Positions 41,478-51,800 of a DNA stretch of 64,000 nt are shown piece after piece. The stretch is from assembly GCF_018860825.1 (NCBI RefSeq), contig NZ_JAHKPZ010000023.1, positions 1-64,000 of the forward strand, given 5' to 3'. Both the position numbers and the translations under genes were made by a program. Positions within the stretch are counted from its first letter, which is position 1. Each line of letters begins with the position of its first letter. Under the pieces are notes generated by a model. The model did not search any database, was not told where the DNA came from, and was given only the letters and a program-made list of their open reading frames with translations. Origin of the DNA: Lacinutrix sp. C3R15 (GTDB lineage Bacteria > Bacteroidota > Bacteroidia > Flavobacteriales > Flavobacteriaceae).

Positions 41478-43736
41478 TTAATTAAAAACAGCTTTATACT
41501 TTACAGTAACATTGGTTAAATTAACAGATAAGGTTTCTAACCATTGTAACTGGTTGCTTATTAAATGCGCTTCTTGAAGATTTAAAAGAGATTTAGTATC
41601 AATTTGAGTCTGTCCTGCTTCTATGGCAATATCTCTTTTTTGTGATAAATTATGATAGCGTTCTTGTAATTTTTTATGAGCTTGATTTATTTCTTTTTCT
41701 TCAGGAAAATGGACTGATTTCTTACTTTCTAATATAGAAGCAGTATGGTTTAAAGAATTGGAAATATTTTGAATAATGGTATCAAACTCTCTAGAAGCAG
41801 AGGTTGTTTTATGGTTTAAAATATAACTACCAATAGATGCAATTGCAGAAAGTATGGTATGGTTTAATGTTACTATATCATAAATTAAAGACGATTCTTT
41901 TTGTTTAGATTTTGGGTCTTGTGTTAGTCTTTGAAAAGCCGCATTTAAATTACTTATGGCTAAAAAAGCTTCTTTTCTAGATAGTTTATATTCTAAACTG
42001 TTGGCTTCTTTATTATGGTATAATTTTTTTGTAGCTTCTAAGTAGTTACTATTAGATACAATTACATTAACAATAACTGTATCTAGATTTTTATATTCCC
42101 AACTAGGAAAAAGTAAATAATTAGCCAAAACAGCAATAGAAGCTCCTACTATAGTATCTATAACACGATATTGAACCACCAAAAAAGCATTAGGATCTAT
42201 TAAAGCATACACAAATACAATATGAAGTGTTATAAAAGCAGCACCTATTTTATAACTCTGCTGTATTAACGAAAAAGCAAAAGTTAAAGAAACAATAGCT
42301 AGTGTAATGTAAACGGCTTTGTTGTTAGTAATTAAAATAATAGTTGTTGCTATTAATGCACCAATAATAGTACCTATAATACGTTTTTTTGAACGTTCTT
42401 TTGTTAATCCATAATTAGGACGCATGATAACAATAATGGTTAACACAATCCAATAAGCATTTTTTAAATCTAAAAAGCTACCTAATAAAAAGCCAAAAAC
42501 AATAGCAAAAGACAATCTTAAAGCATGTCTTAACATTGGTGATTTTAAACTAAAATGCTGAAATAAAATATTAAATCTATAGTCTTGTGAGGTTAAAAAT
42601 TGTTTAGACTCTTGTGTTTTTAAAGAAACTTTTGTATTGTCTTTTACTTTTTTTAAAACACGTCTAATAGCTTTAACTTCTTGTAGTAATTGCTTTTGGT
42701 AGTCTTGAATGTTTCTAAGAGTTATTGCTCCTTCACGAGCTTTTGGTAAGCGTACTTGTGCAACATATTCTTCTATAGCAATATCTGTTTTGTTATAACT
42801 TTTGTTTAATAGGTCAATATCTGGTAGTTTTCCTTTTTTTATTAATAAATCAGACAAAGTAATGAGGTGGTTACCCATTACTTTATTCATTTTTTTAAAG
42901 GTATTTAAATGTGTTTTGTGCGCACCAAATAAGGAGTCTATTTTAGAATAATCTAAAGAGTTTGCCAAAGCCAATTCAAAAATATCTATTAAAGAAATAA
43001 ATATTAATAGTCGTCGCTCATTAGAAAAAGACCTACCAGAACGTTTTCTACCCTCTAAAAGTAATTCTCTTAAGGTTTCGTGTTTTTCGCTTATTTGGGT
43101 TTGTAATACTAGCGCTTTTTTTGAAAATTTTTCGCGTTTATTTTGTTTTGTAAGTAGCTTGGCTCTTACTTTTAAATATTCACCAGTAAGGGATAAGGTG
43201 TCTGAAAGTAATTGGTCATCATCCTTTCTAGGAAATAGCCAATTAGAAAGTAGCGATACTGTTAAATACCAAATACCACCAATACCTAATAAACCAACAT
43301 GTATAAGAATAGATTTTACATCTGTTTTTACAACAGCTAAAGCCAATACAATAGCGAGTAAACCAGAAAAGGAGATTAAAGATGCTCTAAAACCATATAC
43401 CGAAATTAAACTTATAGCAAAACTTAAAACAGCAATAGCTATTAGTAATAAAATAAAAACAGGTTTGGTTATTAATATAATAAAAGTAACCAATAATGTT
43501 AGTGCTATACTAATTAGTATACCATTAATTTTACGTCTTAAACTACCAGGAATATCACTTGGTGCATTTAAAAAAGTACCAAGAGCAATTGCTGGAGCAA
43601 ATTGAAATAAATCTATAGCACCAAAAAAAGCTAAAGGAAAAACAACAGCTATAGTAAGTACAACACCTCTGTAAAAGCTGGAGCCTTTAAGAAAAAGTTC
43701 TGTGGTTGTGATGTAGTTTTTTAGCTTTTTTTGCAT
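41478..43736 (-). CDS. FUSC family (YccS/YhfK-like) membrane protein
   Basis: 752 residues. Two blocks of about five or six membrane segments (residues about 20-175 and 400-540) are separated by a helical cytoplasmic domain, and a helical C-terminal region of about 200 residues follows. The second block has the FUSC motif region (LRLSFAIVFGFLLGSFLDLKNAYW then MRPNYGLTKERSKKRIIGT). Related proteins are proposed aromatic-acid or fusaric-acid effluxers; YccS itself is of unknown function. No periplasmic adaptor is adjacent. A -7 box ends eight bases before the ATG. Confidence 0.88.
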   Translation of the reverse strand: MQKKLKNYITTTELFLKGSSFYRGVVLTIAVVFPLAFFGAIDLFQFAPAIALGTFLNAPSDIPGSLRRKINGILISIALTLLVTFIILITKPVFILLLIAIAVLSFAISLISVYGFRASLISFSGLLAIVLALAVVKTDVKSILIHVGLLGIGGIWYLTVSLLSNWLFPRKDDDQLLSDTLSLTGEYLKVRAKLLTKQNKREKFSKKALVLQTQISEKHETLRELLLEGRKRSGRSFSNERRLLIFISLIDIFELALANSLDYSKIDSLFGAHKTHLNTFKKMNKVMGNHLITLSDLLIKKGKLPDIDLLNKSYNKTDIAIEEYVAQVRLPKAREGAITLRNIQDYQKQLLQEVKAIRRVLKKVKDNTKVSLKTQESKQFLTSQDYRFNILFQHFSLKSPMLRHALRLSFAIVFGFLLGSFLDLKNAYWIVLTIIVIMRPNYGLTKERSKKRIIGTIIGALIATTIILITNNKAVYITLAIVSLTFAFSLIQQSYKIGAAFITLHIVFVYALIDPNAFLVVQYRVIDTIVGASIAVLANYLLFPSWEYKNLDTVIVNVIVSNSNYLEATKKLYHNKEANSLEYKLSRKEAFLAISNLNAAFQRLTQDPKSKQKESSLIYDIVTLNHTILSAIASIGSYILNHKTTSASREFDTIIQNISNSLNHTASILESKKSVHFPEEKEINQAHKKLQERYHNLSQKRDIAIEAGQTQIDTKSLLNLQEAHLISNQLQWLETLSVNLTNVTVKYKAVFN

Positions 43737-43743
43737 GTAGATG

Positions 43744-43751
43744 CAAAGGTA
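43744..43751 (-). promoter_or_regulatory. -7 element for the FUSC gene
   Basis: Minus strand TACCTTTG matches TAnnTTTG only eight bases from the ATG, which would give a leader of a few bases at most. Confidence 0.45.
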
Positions 43752-43811
43752 GTTTAATTGTTTTAAGCGATGTAAATCTTGTGTTAATTATAACAATATA
43801 AATTTTATTGT

Positions 43812-44066
43812 TTAACTTTTAGAAACATTAATGGTGTAGCTTACAACAATATCATCTTCTAATTTTAAATGCACATCATAATGGCCTTTATGCTTAAATG
43901 TATGGGTAAAAGTAATAAGTCCGTTTTCATTTTTAAGATTATCAATTTTAAAAGCTTTTTCTAATATTCCGGTATACTCAATAAGTTTTATTTTATTTGT
44001 TTTAGCCGTTTTTAATGTCTTAAAACGAAATACAATTTCTTTATTTATTTTAGAATCTATTTGCAT
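43812..44066 (-). CDS. C-terminal domain of transglutaminase-like protein in the -1 frame
   Basis: 84 residues, beta-rich (NGLITFTHTFKHKGHYDVHLKL), with no independent identity and no leader of its own. Its ATG lies inside the end of the transglutaminase frame, at an A7 tract (44066-44072 on the plus strand as T7). Joining the frames by a -1 shift at A AAA AAA gives NPKK-MQIDSKIN and a continuous protein of about 335 residues. I take this as the natural C-terminal domain of the upstream gene, reached by frameshifting, by a phase-variable tract, or disrupted by mutation or sequencing error. It could be made alone from its ATG by coupled translation. Confidence 0.7.
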   Translation of the reverse strand: MQIDSKINKEIVFRFKTLKTAKTNKIKLIEYTGILEKAFKIDNLKNENGLITFTHTFKHKGHYDVHLKLEDDIVVSYTINVSKS

Positions 44067-44818
44067 TTTTTTGGGTTAATAGCAATTATTTTATGTTTAA
44101 ATGTTTCTCCATAAACAAGAGGAGAAGCAACAAATTTAGAAGCTATTAATCTACTATCTAACAACCATTTTTTTTCTAAAGGATAATGGTTTTGTGCAAA
44201 TAAAACAGGATCTGTTAAAAAGTAACCATCATTATAGTCTGGTACAAATAACGAATAATTTTTTAGGTAACCGCTAGACCAGGTTGCATCACATACATAC
44301 CATTTGTTGTTAAGTTTTACAACATTCCAAGAATGGTTTGCTAGTTCTAGTTGGTTTATGTTGGCCTCTGTAGATCTTCCGTAACCATTAATAATTTTAC
44401 ATTCTATATTTGCTAAAAAGCATAATTCTTTAATTAAATAAGCATAACCTGTACACATGGTTTTCTTCTTTTTTAAAAGCTTTTTAAAAGCTGTTTTTTT
44501 GTATGTATTATTCCATTTTATATAGGCTAAGCTATCGTTTTTTAATTTTTTTCTTTTCTTAATAACCTTGCTGTCTTGACTAGCATCTCCTTTTATGTTT
44601 CTACAAACCCAAGTGTAAATAGCTCTAAATTTTTCAACATCTGTAGGTAGTTTATGGGTAAGATGATGCGCAAGTAACGGAAGATTTTCTAAACTTTTAC
44701 CTTGATGAAGCATTGCAGTATTATCTGCAATAGTAAAGTCTGTTTCTTTAAAATCGGATACTTGCGCAATGGTATTATTTATCAAGAAAATAGCGATATA
44801 AAAGAAAATGTTTTTCAT
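44057..44818 (-). CDS. Transglutaminase-like secreted protein, frame interrupted near the 3' end
   Basis: 253 residues with a signal peptide (MKNIFFYIAIFLINNTIAQ). The transglutaminase/protease fold has its triad: Cys in KTMCTGYAYL near 122, His in ANHSWNVVKL near 159 and Asp in VCDATWSSGY near 174; it therefore may act as a protease or cross-linking enzyme, or as a structural relative. The frame ends two codons after an in-phase A AAA AAA heptamer, and an 84-residue domain continues in the -1 frame. It lies 14 bases after the preceding regulatory-domain gene on the same strand, likely one operon. Confidence 0.85.
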   Translation of the reverse strand: MKNIFFYIAIFLINNTIAQVSDFKETDFTIADNTAMLHQGKSLENLPLLAHHLTHKLPTDVEKFRAIYTWVCRNIKGDASQDSKVIKKRKKLKNDSLAYIKWNNTYKKTAFKKLLKKKKTMCTGYAYLIKELCFLANIECKIINGYGRSTEANINQLELANHSWNVVKLNNKWYVCDATWSSGYLKNYSLFVPDYNDGYFLTDPVLFAQNHYPLEKKWLLDSRLIASKFVASPLVYGETFKHKIIAINPKKCK

Positions 44819-44832
44819 AAGGTCTATGTGTT

Positions 44833-45510
44833 TTATTTTCTTTTAGAAGCATAAACTTTTTTAGAAGCAACTTTTCCCATAATGATGCAAGTATCCATAT
44901 TCATATCTACCTGTAGGTTGATTTTAGAAGTTGCATTTTCTTCGGTTATTATAACTTTTTTTGTTTCATAGCCAACGTAACTAAATAATAAAACATCTCC
45001 TTTTTTTAGTTTTTTAGGAAACTCAAAATATCCATCAAAATCTGTTGTTGTACCAATGGTTGAGTTTTGTAAAATAACTGTAGCTGTTGGTAATGCTAAC
45101 CCATTTTCGTCTACAATAGTTCCTTTTACTTCTATTTCTTGTTGTTGGTCTGCAGCACTAATTTCTGAAGAATTCCCTGTTGTTTCTACTTTTTTGCTGT
45201 CTTGTGCTTGTGCAAAAGTTATGCTAAAAAGAGATAAACAAGCTAAACCAATTGCGCTAATGATACTGTGTGCTTTGCTTTTTTTGGCCTGTTGGTTGTA
45301 TGCGGTTAATTGGTTGCTTTTAAATCTGCCACAGGTGTTTTTTGTTTCTTTATTTTTAAAAAAAGCACTAATCTCTAAGGTATTCATTTTGGTGAAGTCG
45401 ATTACTTCTTTTTGGCAAGTGCCACAAAAACCGCCTTTTGTAGTTGACGAAAATTGATTAAAATCTTCAGAACAAGGAGTTTTAATGTTTAGATGGATTT
45501 GATTTTTCAT
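44833..45510 (-). CDS. Membrane protein: N-terminal cysteine motif plus carboxypeptidase-regulatory-like domain
   Basis: 225 residues. The N-terminal 65 carry spaced cysteines (TPCSEDF, GGFCGTCQKEVIDF, NTCGRF), a pattern that suggests a small metal-binding cytoplasmic module. One membrane segment follows (about 80-100, IISAIGLACLSLFSITFAQA), then a linker and a beta-sandwich regulatory-like domain (VKGTIVDENGLALPTATVILQN, TDFDGYFEFP) at about 125-205. The layout (cytoplasm, one membrane pass, periplasmic sandwich) recurs in Bacteroidetes but has no established function. The C-terminal 20 residues are short and Lys-rich, and longer relatives may continue. The next gene is the transglutaminase-like protein. 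Confidence 0.82.
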   Translation of the reverse strand: MKNQIHLNIKTPCSEDFNQFSSTTKGGFCGTCQKEVIDFTKMNTLEISAFFKNKETKNTCGRFKSNQLTAYNQQAKKSKAHSIISAIGLACLSLFSITFAQAQDSKKVETTGNSSEISAADQQQEIEVKGTIVDENGLALPTATVILQNSTIGTTTDFDGYFEFPKKLKKGDVLLFSYVGYETKKVIITEENATSKINLQVDMNMDTCIIMGKVASKKVYASKRK

Positions 45511-45538
45511 AATATATGGTTTTCATGTTAATATGCAT

Positions 45539-45546
45539 CAAACCTA
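45539..45546 (-). promoter_or_regulatory. -7 element for the cysteine-motif membrane protein
   Basis: Minus strand TAGGTTTG matches TAnnTTTG, about 28 bases before the ATG at 45510. Confidence 0.5.
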
Positions 45547-45627
45547 TATATTGTATAGTTGTTTTAAAACAGTCAATTAGTTAAGGCTACTTTTTAATAC
45601 GTGAAGTGTGCTTTTGGGTAAGTTTGC

Positions 45628-46188
45628 CTAATTACATAAATTGGGTTTTATGCCTAATTGATTTGCTAATTTTCTTCTTCTTAAAGTTATTTTCTTCGGA
45701 TTGGTTTTTAAAAACTGAATAGGCAATTTGGTTTCTAAGCTAATGGCTTCAAAAGTTGCTTTGTGTTCAAAAAAACATTCGCTTTCATACACTTGATTGT
45801 TATATGAAAATTGAAATTCAACAACATAAAGAAACTCTTTTATGTTTTTTAATTTCCCTCCATCAAAAGTACTTGTGGTATGCGAGTAATTAGCTATTTT
45901 TTTGTTGGTTACTTTTGCTGAGGTATAGCTTCCGTATTTTTTAGTAAGTTCTTGTTCGTAGTAATGCAGGATGCTTGACGGAAGTGTATAGCGCATAAAA
46001 GCTGTAGGTAATATAATAAAGGCAAATCCAAAAAATATAAATCCGTATTTGTTTTCCTTTATGTTGCTTCCTAAATAAGCAAAAGCACTTCCAAATAAAA
46101 CAAAAACCAACCAAATACCAAAAAGCCCTAAATGTTGTTTTAGGGCTGATAGTATAAATTTCTTTCTGCAGGAAAAAGGAAGTTTCAA
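45628..46188 (-). CDS. Membrane protein of DUF3592-like character
   Basis: 186 residues. Two membrane segments (about 22-40 and 50-68) are followed by a soluble beta-rich domain with TSAKVTNKKIANY and FLYVVEFQFSYNNQVYESE, which resembles the DUF3592 pattern of a pair of strands ending in a short basic tail. No function is known. It lies 23 bases before the miaE 3' end on the same strand and may be co-transcribed with miaE. Confidence 0.7.
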   Translation of the reverse strand: MKLPFSCRKKFILSALKQHLGLFGIWLVFVLFGSAFAYLGSNIKENKYGFIFFGFAFIILPTAFMRYTLPSSILHYYEQELTKKYGSYTSAKVTNKKIANYSHTTSTFDGGKLKNIKEFLYVVEFQFSYNNQVYESECFFEHKATFEAISLETKLPIQFLKTNPKKITLRRRKLANQLGIKPNLCN

Positions 46189-46211
46189 AAGTTTAATTGC
46201 TTATAATTAAA

Positions 46212-46793
46212 TTATCCATGAATGGTTTCATTTTTTCCATAACTTTTGATGAGTTCGCCTTCAAAAAGCAAAAAATCTTCCCAACGTTTTTCAACATCTA
46301 CACCCTTACCATATTGTCTTGCAAAGGTTATAAAGGTAGTATAGTGTCCTGCTTCACTAACCATTAGTTCATGATAAAACTTGGCTAGTTTTTGGTCTTT
46401 TATGGTTGTAGATAAAAGTTTAAAACGTTCGCAGCTTCTGGCTTCTATCATTGCCGAAAAGAGTAGTCTATCTACCAATTGTTGGTGTTTGTTTCCGCCT
46501 TTAATAATAAATTTAAATAGCTCATTAACATAAGAGTCTTTACGTTCTGGACCCAAAGTGTACCCACGCTCTTTAATTATATTATGCACCATTTGAAAGT
46601 GTTCTAATTCTTCTTGAGCAATAACAAGAAGTTCGGTTACTAAATCTACATGTTCTGAGTTTAGTGAAACTAATTTAATAGCATTGGTTGCTGCTTTTTG
46701 CTCGCACCAAGCATGATCCGTTAAAATTTCTTCTATGTTAGATTCTGCAATATTTGCCCAACGAGGGTCGGTTTCTAATTTAAGCCCTAACAT
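46212..46793 (-). CDS. miaE: tRNA 2-methylthio-N6-isopentenyladenosine hydroxylase
   Basis: 193 residues of ferritin-like four-helix type. Di-iron ligands come as EELEHFQMVH near 72, EARSCERF near 122 and SEAGHYTTF near 151 (ExxH pairs). It hydroxylates the isopentenyl group of ms2i6A37 in tRNA with O2. miaA and miaB are not in this window. The gene follows the PepX-like gene with a one-base gap, so they are likely co-transcribed. Confidence 0.93.
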   Translation of the reverse strand: MLGLKLETDPRWANIAESNIEEILTDHAWCEQKAATNAIKLVSLNSEHVDLVTELLVIAQEELEHFQMVHNIIKERGYTLGPERKDSYVNELFKFIIKGGNKHQQLVDRLLFSAMIEARSCERFKLLSTTIKDQKLAKFYHELMVSEAGHYTTFITFARQYGKGVDVEKRWEDFLLFEGELIKSYGKNETIHG

Positions 46794-46794
46794 A

Positions 46795-48627
46795 TTAATT
46801 GGTTGCTTTTTTTAATGCATCTTCCCCTCCAACAATAGGTAAGGAAATGCTTGTTTTGTCTAAGTCTATAGTTAATTCTGTTCCTGGTTTTGGGTGTAAA
46901 GTAAACTCTTTATCACTAGAAAAAATCATTAAACCAATTTGTTGTCCTGCAGCAATAACTTGATCGTCTGGTTGTAAGGTGAATTTTAAATCGTAAAATT
47001 TTCCAGGAGTTAAATCTTCACTTTCTCTAAGCGATTTATAATTTTGAGGATCTGCCCAACCACGTGTAATAATATTATCTGTAATTACTTTTGTAGTTTC
47101 ATCCCAAGGAAGTGATACTAACCAAACCGATAAGTTTACAGCAGGTTTATTGCTAGCAACACTAATAGTAATTTCGCTTAGTCCAGAAATATGCAGATCA
47201 GATTTTAATTTAGGAGTAACATATAATAATCTGTTGTTAGATTTTTCAGCAAGCGCATGCGCTTTACCAGAGATATTAAAATCGTCAATTAAAGTTTCTG
47301 TTTTTTGATTTTTCTCTTTTTGTAAAGTTAAAAAACCAGCAGTATTTCCGCCTTTATTTAAGTAAAGACTTACGTTTTTAGCTTCCGGGTTTGGATATGC
47401 TTTATATGCAGTAGGATTATCAGGCTTATCATTTTCTCTAACTATCCAAGCTTCGGCATCGTTTTCTACACCGTTATCAATACCATGTAAATAATGTGTA
47501 AACCAACGGTTCATCATTGTCATTGGTGGTGGACCTCCATGTCCATTTTGGTGGTAATATATTTGTGAAGGTATACCTTGTTTTTTAGCTTGATTAAAAA
47601 TACGATAACTATGTTCTGGCATCACATTCCAATCATTAAAACCGTGTGACATAAGTAAAGCGGCTTTCATATCTTGCATTTGATTTAAATAATCACGACC
47701 TGCCCAAAAATCATTATAATCTCCAGTAATTCTATCCATACCATTTTTCATTTCGGTATCTCTAACGGTTTTGTTGTTGTATGGACGTTTGCTTTCGTCA
47801 CCACTATGAATAAAATCAAAAAGCACATCAATATCTTCGCCTAAATAGCCTCCAGGAGAACGTACTAATCCGTTAGATCTGTAGTAATTATAGTAAGCAG
47901 TATTTGGTGCAATTGGTATAATAGCTTCTAAACCTTCTACTCCTGTGGTAGCAGCAGCAAGAGGAATGGTTCCGTTATATGAAGTTCCTGTCATACCAAC
48001 TTTACCAGTAGACCAGGTTGCTTTTACTTCTTCGTTTCCATATGGAGTAGTATATCCTTTAACACGACCATTAAGCCAATCTATTACAGCTTTTGGTGCA
48101 AGAGACTCGTTAATACCACCAACAGTAGGAGAGCCTTGAGATAATCCGGTTCCAGGTGAAGAAGAATGTACCACAATATAACCACGAGGAACCCATTTAC
48201 GAATGTGTGAGTTAGATATTATTGGTCTTTCTCCTTTACGTATTACTTGTGGATGCACACGTTCTTGTGTTGCTGGTTCACCAAGTTCATGCTCTACATT
48301 CCACATGATGCCATTAACATCTGGTGCAACTCCTGCAAAATAAGGACTACTAACATATATGACTGGTAATTTTAAGCCTTCTGTTTCTGTTTGTTTTGGT
48401 CTGGTAACAGCAACATGCATTCTGTCTAGGGTGTCATCACCATCTGTGTTAAAGGTAGTTTCTACCCAAAGATCATGACGTATCCATTCTTTATAATCTT
48501 TAAAACCTTCTACAATTTGTGCTTCTCCGTCTTTAAAAATAGGAACGGTTTTTTCTTGTGCATAACTAAAGGAAGCCACTAAAAAGAAGAGGCTAAATAA
48601 TAGGGAAATAGAATGCTTTTTTTTCAT
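46795..48627 (-). CDS. CocE/NonD-family hydrolase, Xaa-Pro dipeptidyl-peptidase-like
   Basis: 610 residues with a signal peptide (ending SYAQ). An alpha/beta-hydrolase domain has the nucleophile motif GMTGTSYNGTIP near 215, an acid in SHGFNDWNV near 330, and a His in HQNGHGGPP near 360. The C-terminal 200 residues form the jelly-roll PepX_C domain (NLSVWLVSLPW, GQQIGLMIFSSDKEF). The family releases Xaa-Pro dipeptides or cleaves cocaine-like esters. A periplasmic role in peptide breakdown is likely. Confidence 0.9.
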   Translation of the reverse strand: MKKKHSISLLFSLFFLVASFSYAQEKTVPIFKDGEAQIVEGFKDYKEWIRHDLWVETTFNTDGDDTLDRMHVAVTRPKQTETEGLKLPVIYVSSPYFAGVAPDVNGIMWNVEHELGEPATQERVHPQVIRKGERPIISNSHIRKWVPRGYIVVHSSSPGTGLSQGSPTVGGINESLAPKAVIDWLNGRVKGYTTPYGNEEVKATWSTGKVGMTGTSYNGTIPLAAATTGVEGLEAIIPIAPNTAYYNYYRSNGLVRSPGGYLGEDIDVLFDFIHSGDESKRPYNNKTVRDTEMKNGMDRITGDYNDFWAGRDYLNQMQDMKAALLMSHGFNDWNVMPEHSYRIFNQAKKQGIPSQIYYHQNGHGGPPPMTMMNRWFTHYLHGIDNGVENDAEAWIVRENDKPDNPTAYKAYPNPEAKNVSLYLNKGGNTAGFLTLQKEKNQKTETLIDDFNISGKAHALAEKSNNRLLYVTPKLKSDLHISGLSEITISVASNKPAVNLSVWLVSLPWDETTKVITDNIITRGWADPQNYKSLRESEDLTPGKFYDLKFTLQPDDQVIAAGQQIGLMIFSSDKEFTLHPKPGTELTIDLDKTSISLPIVGGEDALKKATN

Positions 48628-48761
48628 GATAATTACTAATTTTATTTAAAGGTACAATGTAGTTATTTTTTTGCGAAAGGAGTAACCGCAGAATGTTAAG
48701 GGAATTGTAAATGTTTTTTTGACTATAAGAAAAGCTTAAATACGCATTAAAATATTGTATA

Positions 48762-48790
48762 AAAAAACCACCAAAAAGGTGGTTTTTATT
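48762..48790 (-). terminator. pyc terminator
   Basis: AAAACCACC and GGTGGTTTT form a nine-base stem with loop A5; the minus-strand side is followed by T7. It lies about 45 bases after the pyc stop. Confidence 0.88.
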
Positions 48791-48835
48791 TTTTTAGAAT
48801 CTGTTGTTACAAACAGAAAAACATACGTTTAAAAA

Positions 48836-51800
48836 TTACTCCATAGTAATTACTAAATCATCTTGTTTTACCATGCTACCTTCTTTTAAACTTATAGATT
48901 TAATTTTTCCAGATTTAAAAGCAGTAACAGTAGTTTCCATTTTCATGGCTTCTATTATAAATAAAGGATCATTTTCTTGTACTTCTTGTCCTTTTTTAAC
49001 TAGTACCTTGTATAAAGAACCCTGTAAAGGAGCTCCAATTTGGTTGGCTATAGCAGGATCTGTTTTTTTATTTTGTTCTATTTTAATATTTAAAGATTTG
49101 TCTAATATTTCAACAAATCTATTTTCACCATTTACTTTAAAAAACACTGTACGCATACCAACTTCATTAGGTATACCAATAGAAAGTAATTTGATGATTA
49201 CTGTTTTTCCTGGCTCTAATTCTATTAATATTTCTTCACGTAATTTCATACCATAGAAGAAATTTTTAGTTGGTACTAATGCCAAATTACCGTACGCTTT
49301 ATAGTTTTCATGTGCTTGCTCAAATACTTTTGGGTATAAAGTATATGATAAAAAGTCTTCCATTTCAATAGCACGAGTAAATCCTTTTTGAAATTTCTTT
49401 TTAAAGGCTTGATATTCTGCATCAAAGTCAACAGGCTCTAAATGTGCATTTGGTCTATTGGTATATGGTTTTCTGTTTTTAAGAATTATCTTTTGTAGTT
49501 TTTTAGGAAAACCACCTGTTGGCTGTCCTAAGTCTCCCATAAAGAAACTAATTACAGAATCTGGAAACGAAATTTCTTCACCACGCTGCATTACATCTTC
49601 TGTGGTAAGGTTATTAGTTACCATAAAAATAGCCATGTCACCAACAACTTTAGAGCTAGGTGTTACTTTTACTAAGTTACCAAATAGTTTGTTTACGTCT
49701 GCGTACATTTTTTTTACCTCGTCAAACCTATCTGCTAAACCTAAAGCTGTGGCTTGCGGACGTAAATTAGAATATTGTCCGCCAGGAATTTCATGTTGGT
49801 AAATTTCAGCAGTTCCTGCTTTTAAACCAGACTCAAATGGGTAGTATAACTCGCGAGTGTCTTCCCAAAAATTTGAAAACTGATTTAGTTTAGGCATATC
49901 AAATTCATGTGCTCTTGGTTGGTTTTTCATCATTTCTACCACAGCATTAAAGCTAGGTTGTGAGGTTAAACCACTTAAACCACTTAATGCTACATCTACC
50001 ACATCAACTCCTGCTTCAATAGCTTTTAAATAACTTGCTGTTTGTAAGGATGAGGTGTCATGTGTATGTAGGTGAATTGGCACATTTACGGTATCTTTTA
50101 ATGCCGAAACCAACTCTGTAGCAGCATATGGTTTTAATAATCCTGCCATATCTTTTATAGCAATCATGTGTGCTCCTGCATTTTCTAAATCTTTAGCAAG
50201 CTGGGTGTAGTATTTTAAATTGTATTTGGTTTGGTTTACATCTAAAATATCACCTGTGTAACTTAAAGCAGCTTCTGCAATTCCGCCTGTTTTATTGCGC
50301 ACATAATTTATACTTGGTTCCATGGCTTTTACCCAGTTTAACGAATCGAAAATTCTAAATATATCCACGCCATTTTCCCAGGATTTTTCAACAAATTTTT
50401 CAATTACATTATCAGGATATGCTTTGTAGCCAACACCATTAGAACCACGTAATAGCATTTGAAATAAAATATTAGGTATTGCTTTACGAAGTTCGCGTAA
50501 GCGTGTCCACGGACTTTCATGTAAGAAACGCAAGCATACATCAAAAGTAGCACCTCCCCAAACTTCCATACTAAAGGTATTAGGGTGGTTCTTGGCAAAA
50601 CTTTCGGCAACTTTTAGCATGTCAAAGCTTCGCATTCTGGTTGCTAATAAGGATTGATGCGCATCACGCATAGTAGTATCTGTAAAATGAATTTTTTTCT
50701 CATCTTTTAACCAAGCACAGAATTTTTCTGGACCAAGTTCTGTAAGTAGGTCTTTGGTGCCTTTTGGATGCGCTTCTGATAAACTAAATTTTGGAATTTT
50801 TGGCGTTCGGAAGACTTTGTTTTCTTCTATATTCTTAACGTCTGAATTTCCGTTTACGCTAACTTCTGCTAAAAATTTAACGACTTTAGAAGTTCTATCT
50901 TGTGGTAATTTTATTTTAAATAAAGAAGGTGTATTCTGTATAAAATTAACAGTTACTTTTCCGTCTTTAAACGTAGGATGTTGAATTACATTTTGTAGAA
51001 AGTGAATGTTTGTTTTAACACCGCGAATTCTAAACTCTTTTAAAGCACGAACCATTTTACGTGTTGCACCATCTAAAGTTCTACCATGCGAAGATACTTT
51101 TACAAGCATAGAATCAAAAAACGGGCTTACCTGATAACCTTGATATATGCTTCCTGCATCTAAACGAATACCCATTCCAGAAGCACTTCTGTAGGTAGTT
51201 ACATTACCATAATCTGGTGTGAAGTTGTTTGAAGGATCTTCTGTTGTTAATCTGCATTGCAATGCAAAACCATGGGTTGTTATAGATTCTTGTTCGTTAA
51301 TTTTAATTTGCTGGCTGTCTAGTGTGTAGTTTCCTGCAACAAAAATTTGTGTTTTTACTAGGTCTATTCCTGTTACCATTTCGGTAACTGTGTGCTCTAC
51401 TTGAATTCTTGGGTTTACTTCAATAAAATAAATATTATCTTCTTTGTCTACCAGGAATTCTACTGTACCAATATTGTTATAATTTACTTCTTTGGCAATG
51501 GCAACGGCATATTTGTATAGGTTTTGTTTTACCTGATTGCTAACATTATGTGAAGGTGCAATTTCTACCACTTTTTGGTGACGACGTTGTACAGAGCAAT
51601 CTCTTTCATATAAATGACGAATATTACCATGGTTATCTGCAACAATTTGTACTTCAATATGTTTTGGGTCTTCAACATATTTTTCTAAAAACATGGTGTC
51701 ATCACCAAAAGCATTAAGAGCTTCGTTTCTTGCAGAGTTAAAATTAGACTCTAGGTCTTCGTCTTTTCTAATAATACGCATACCTCGACCTCCACCACCA

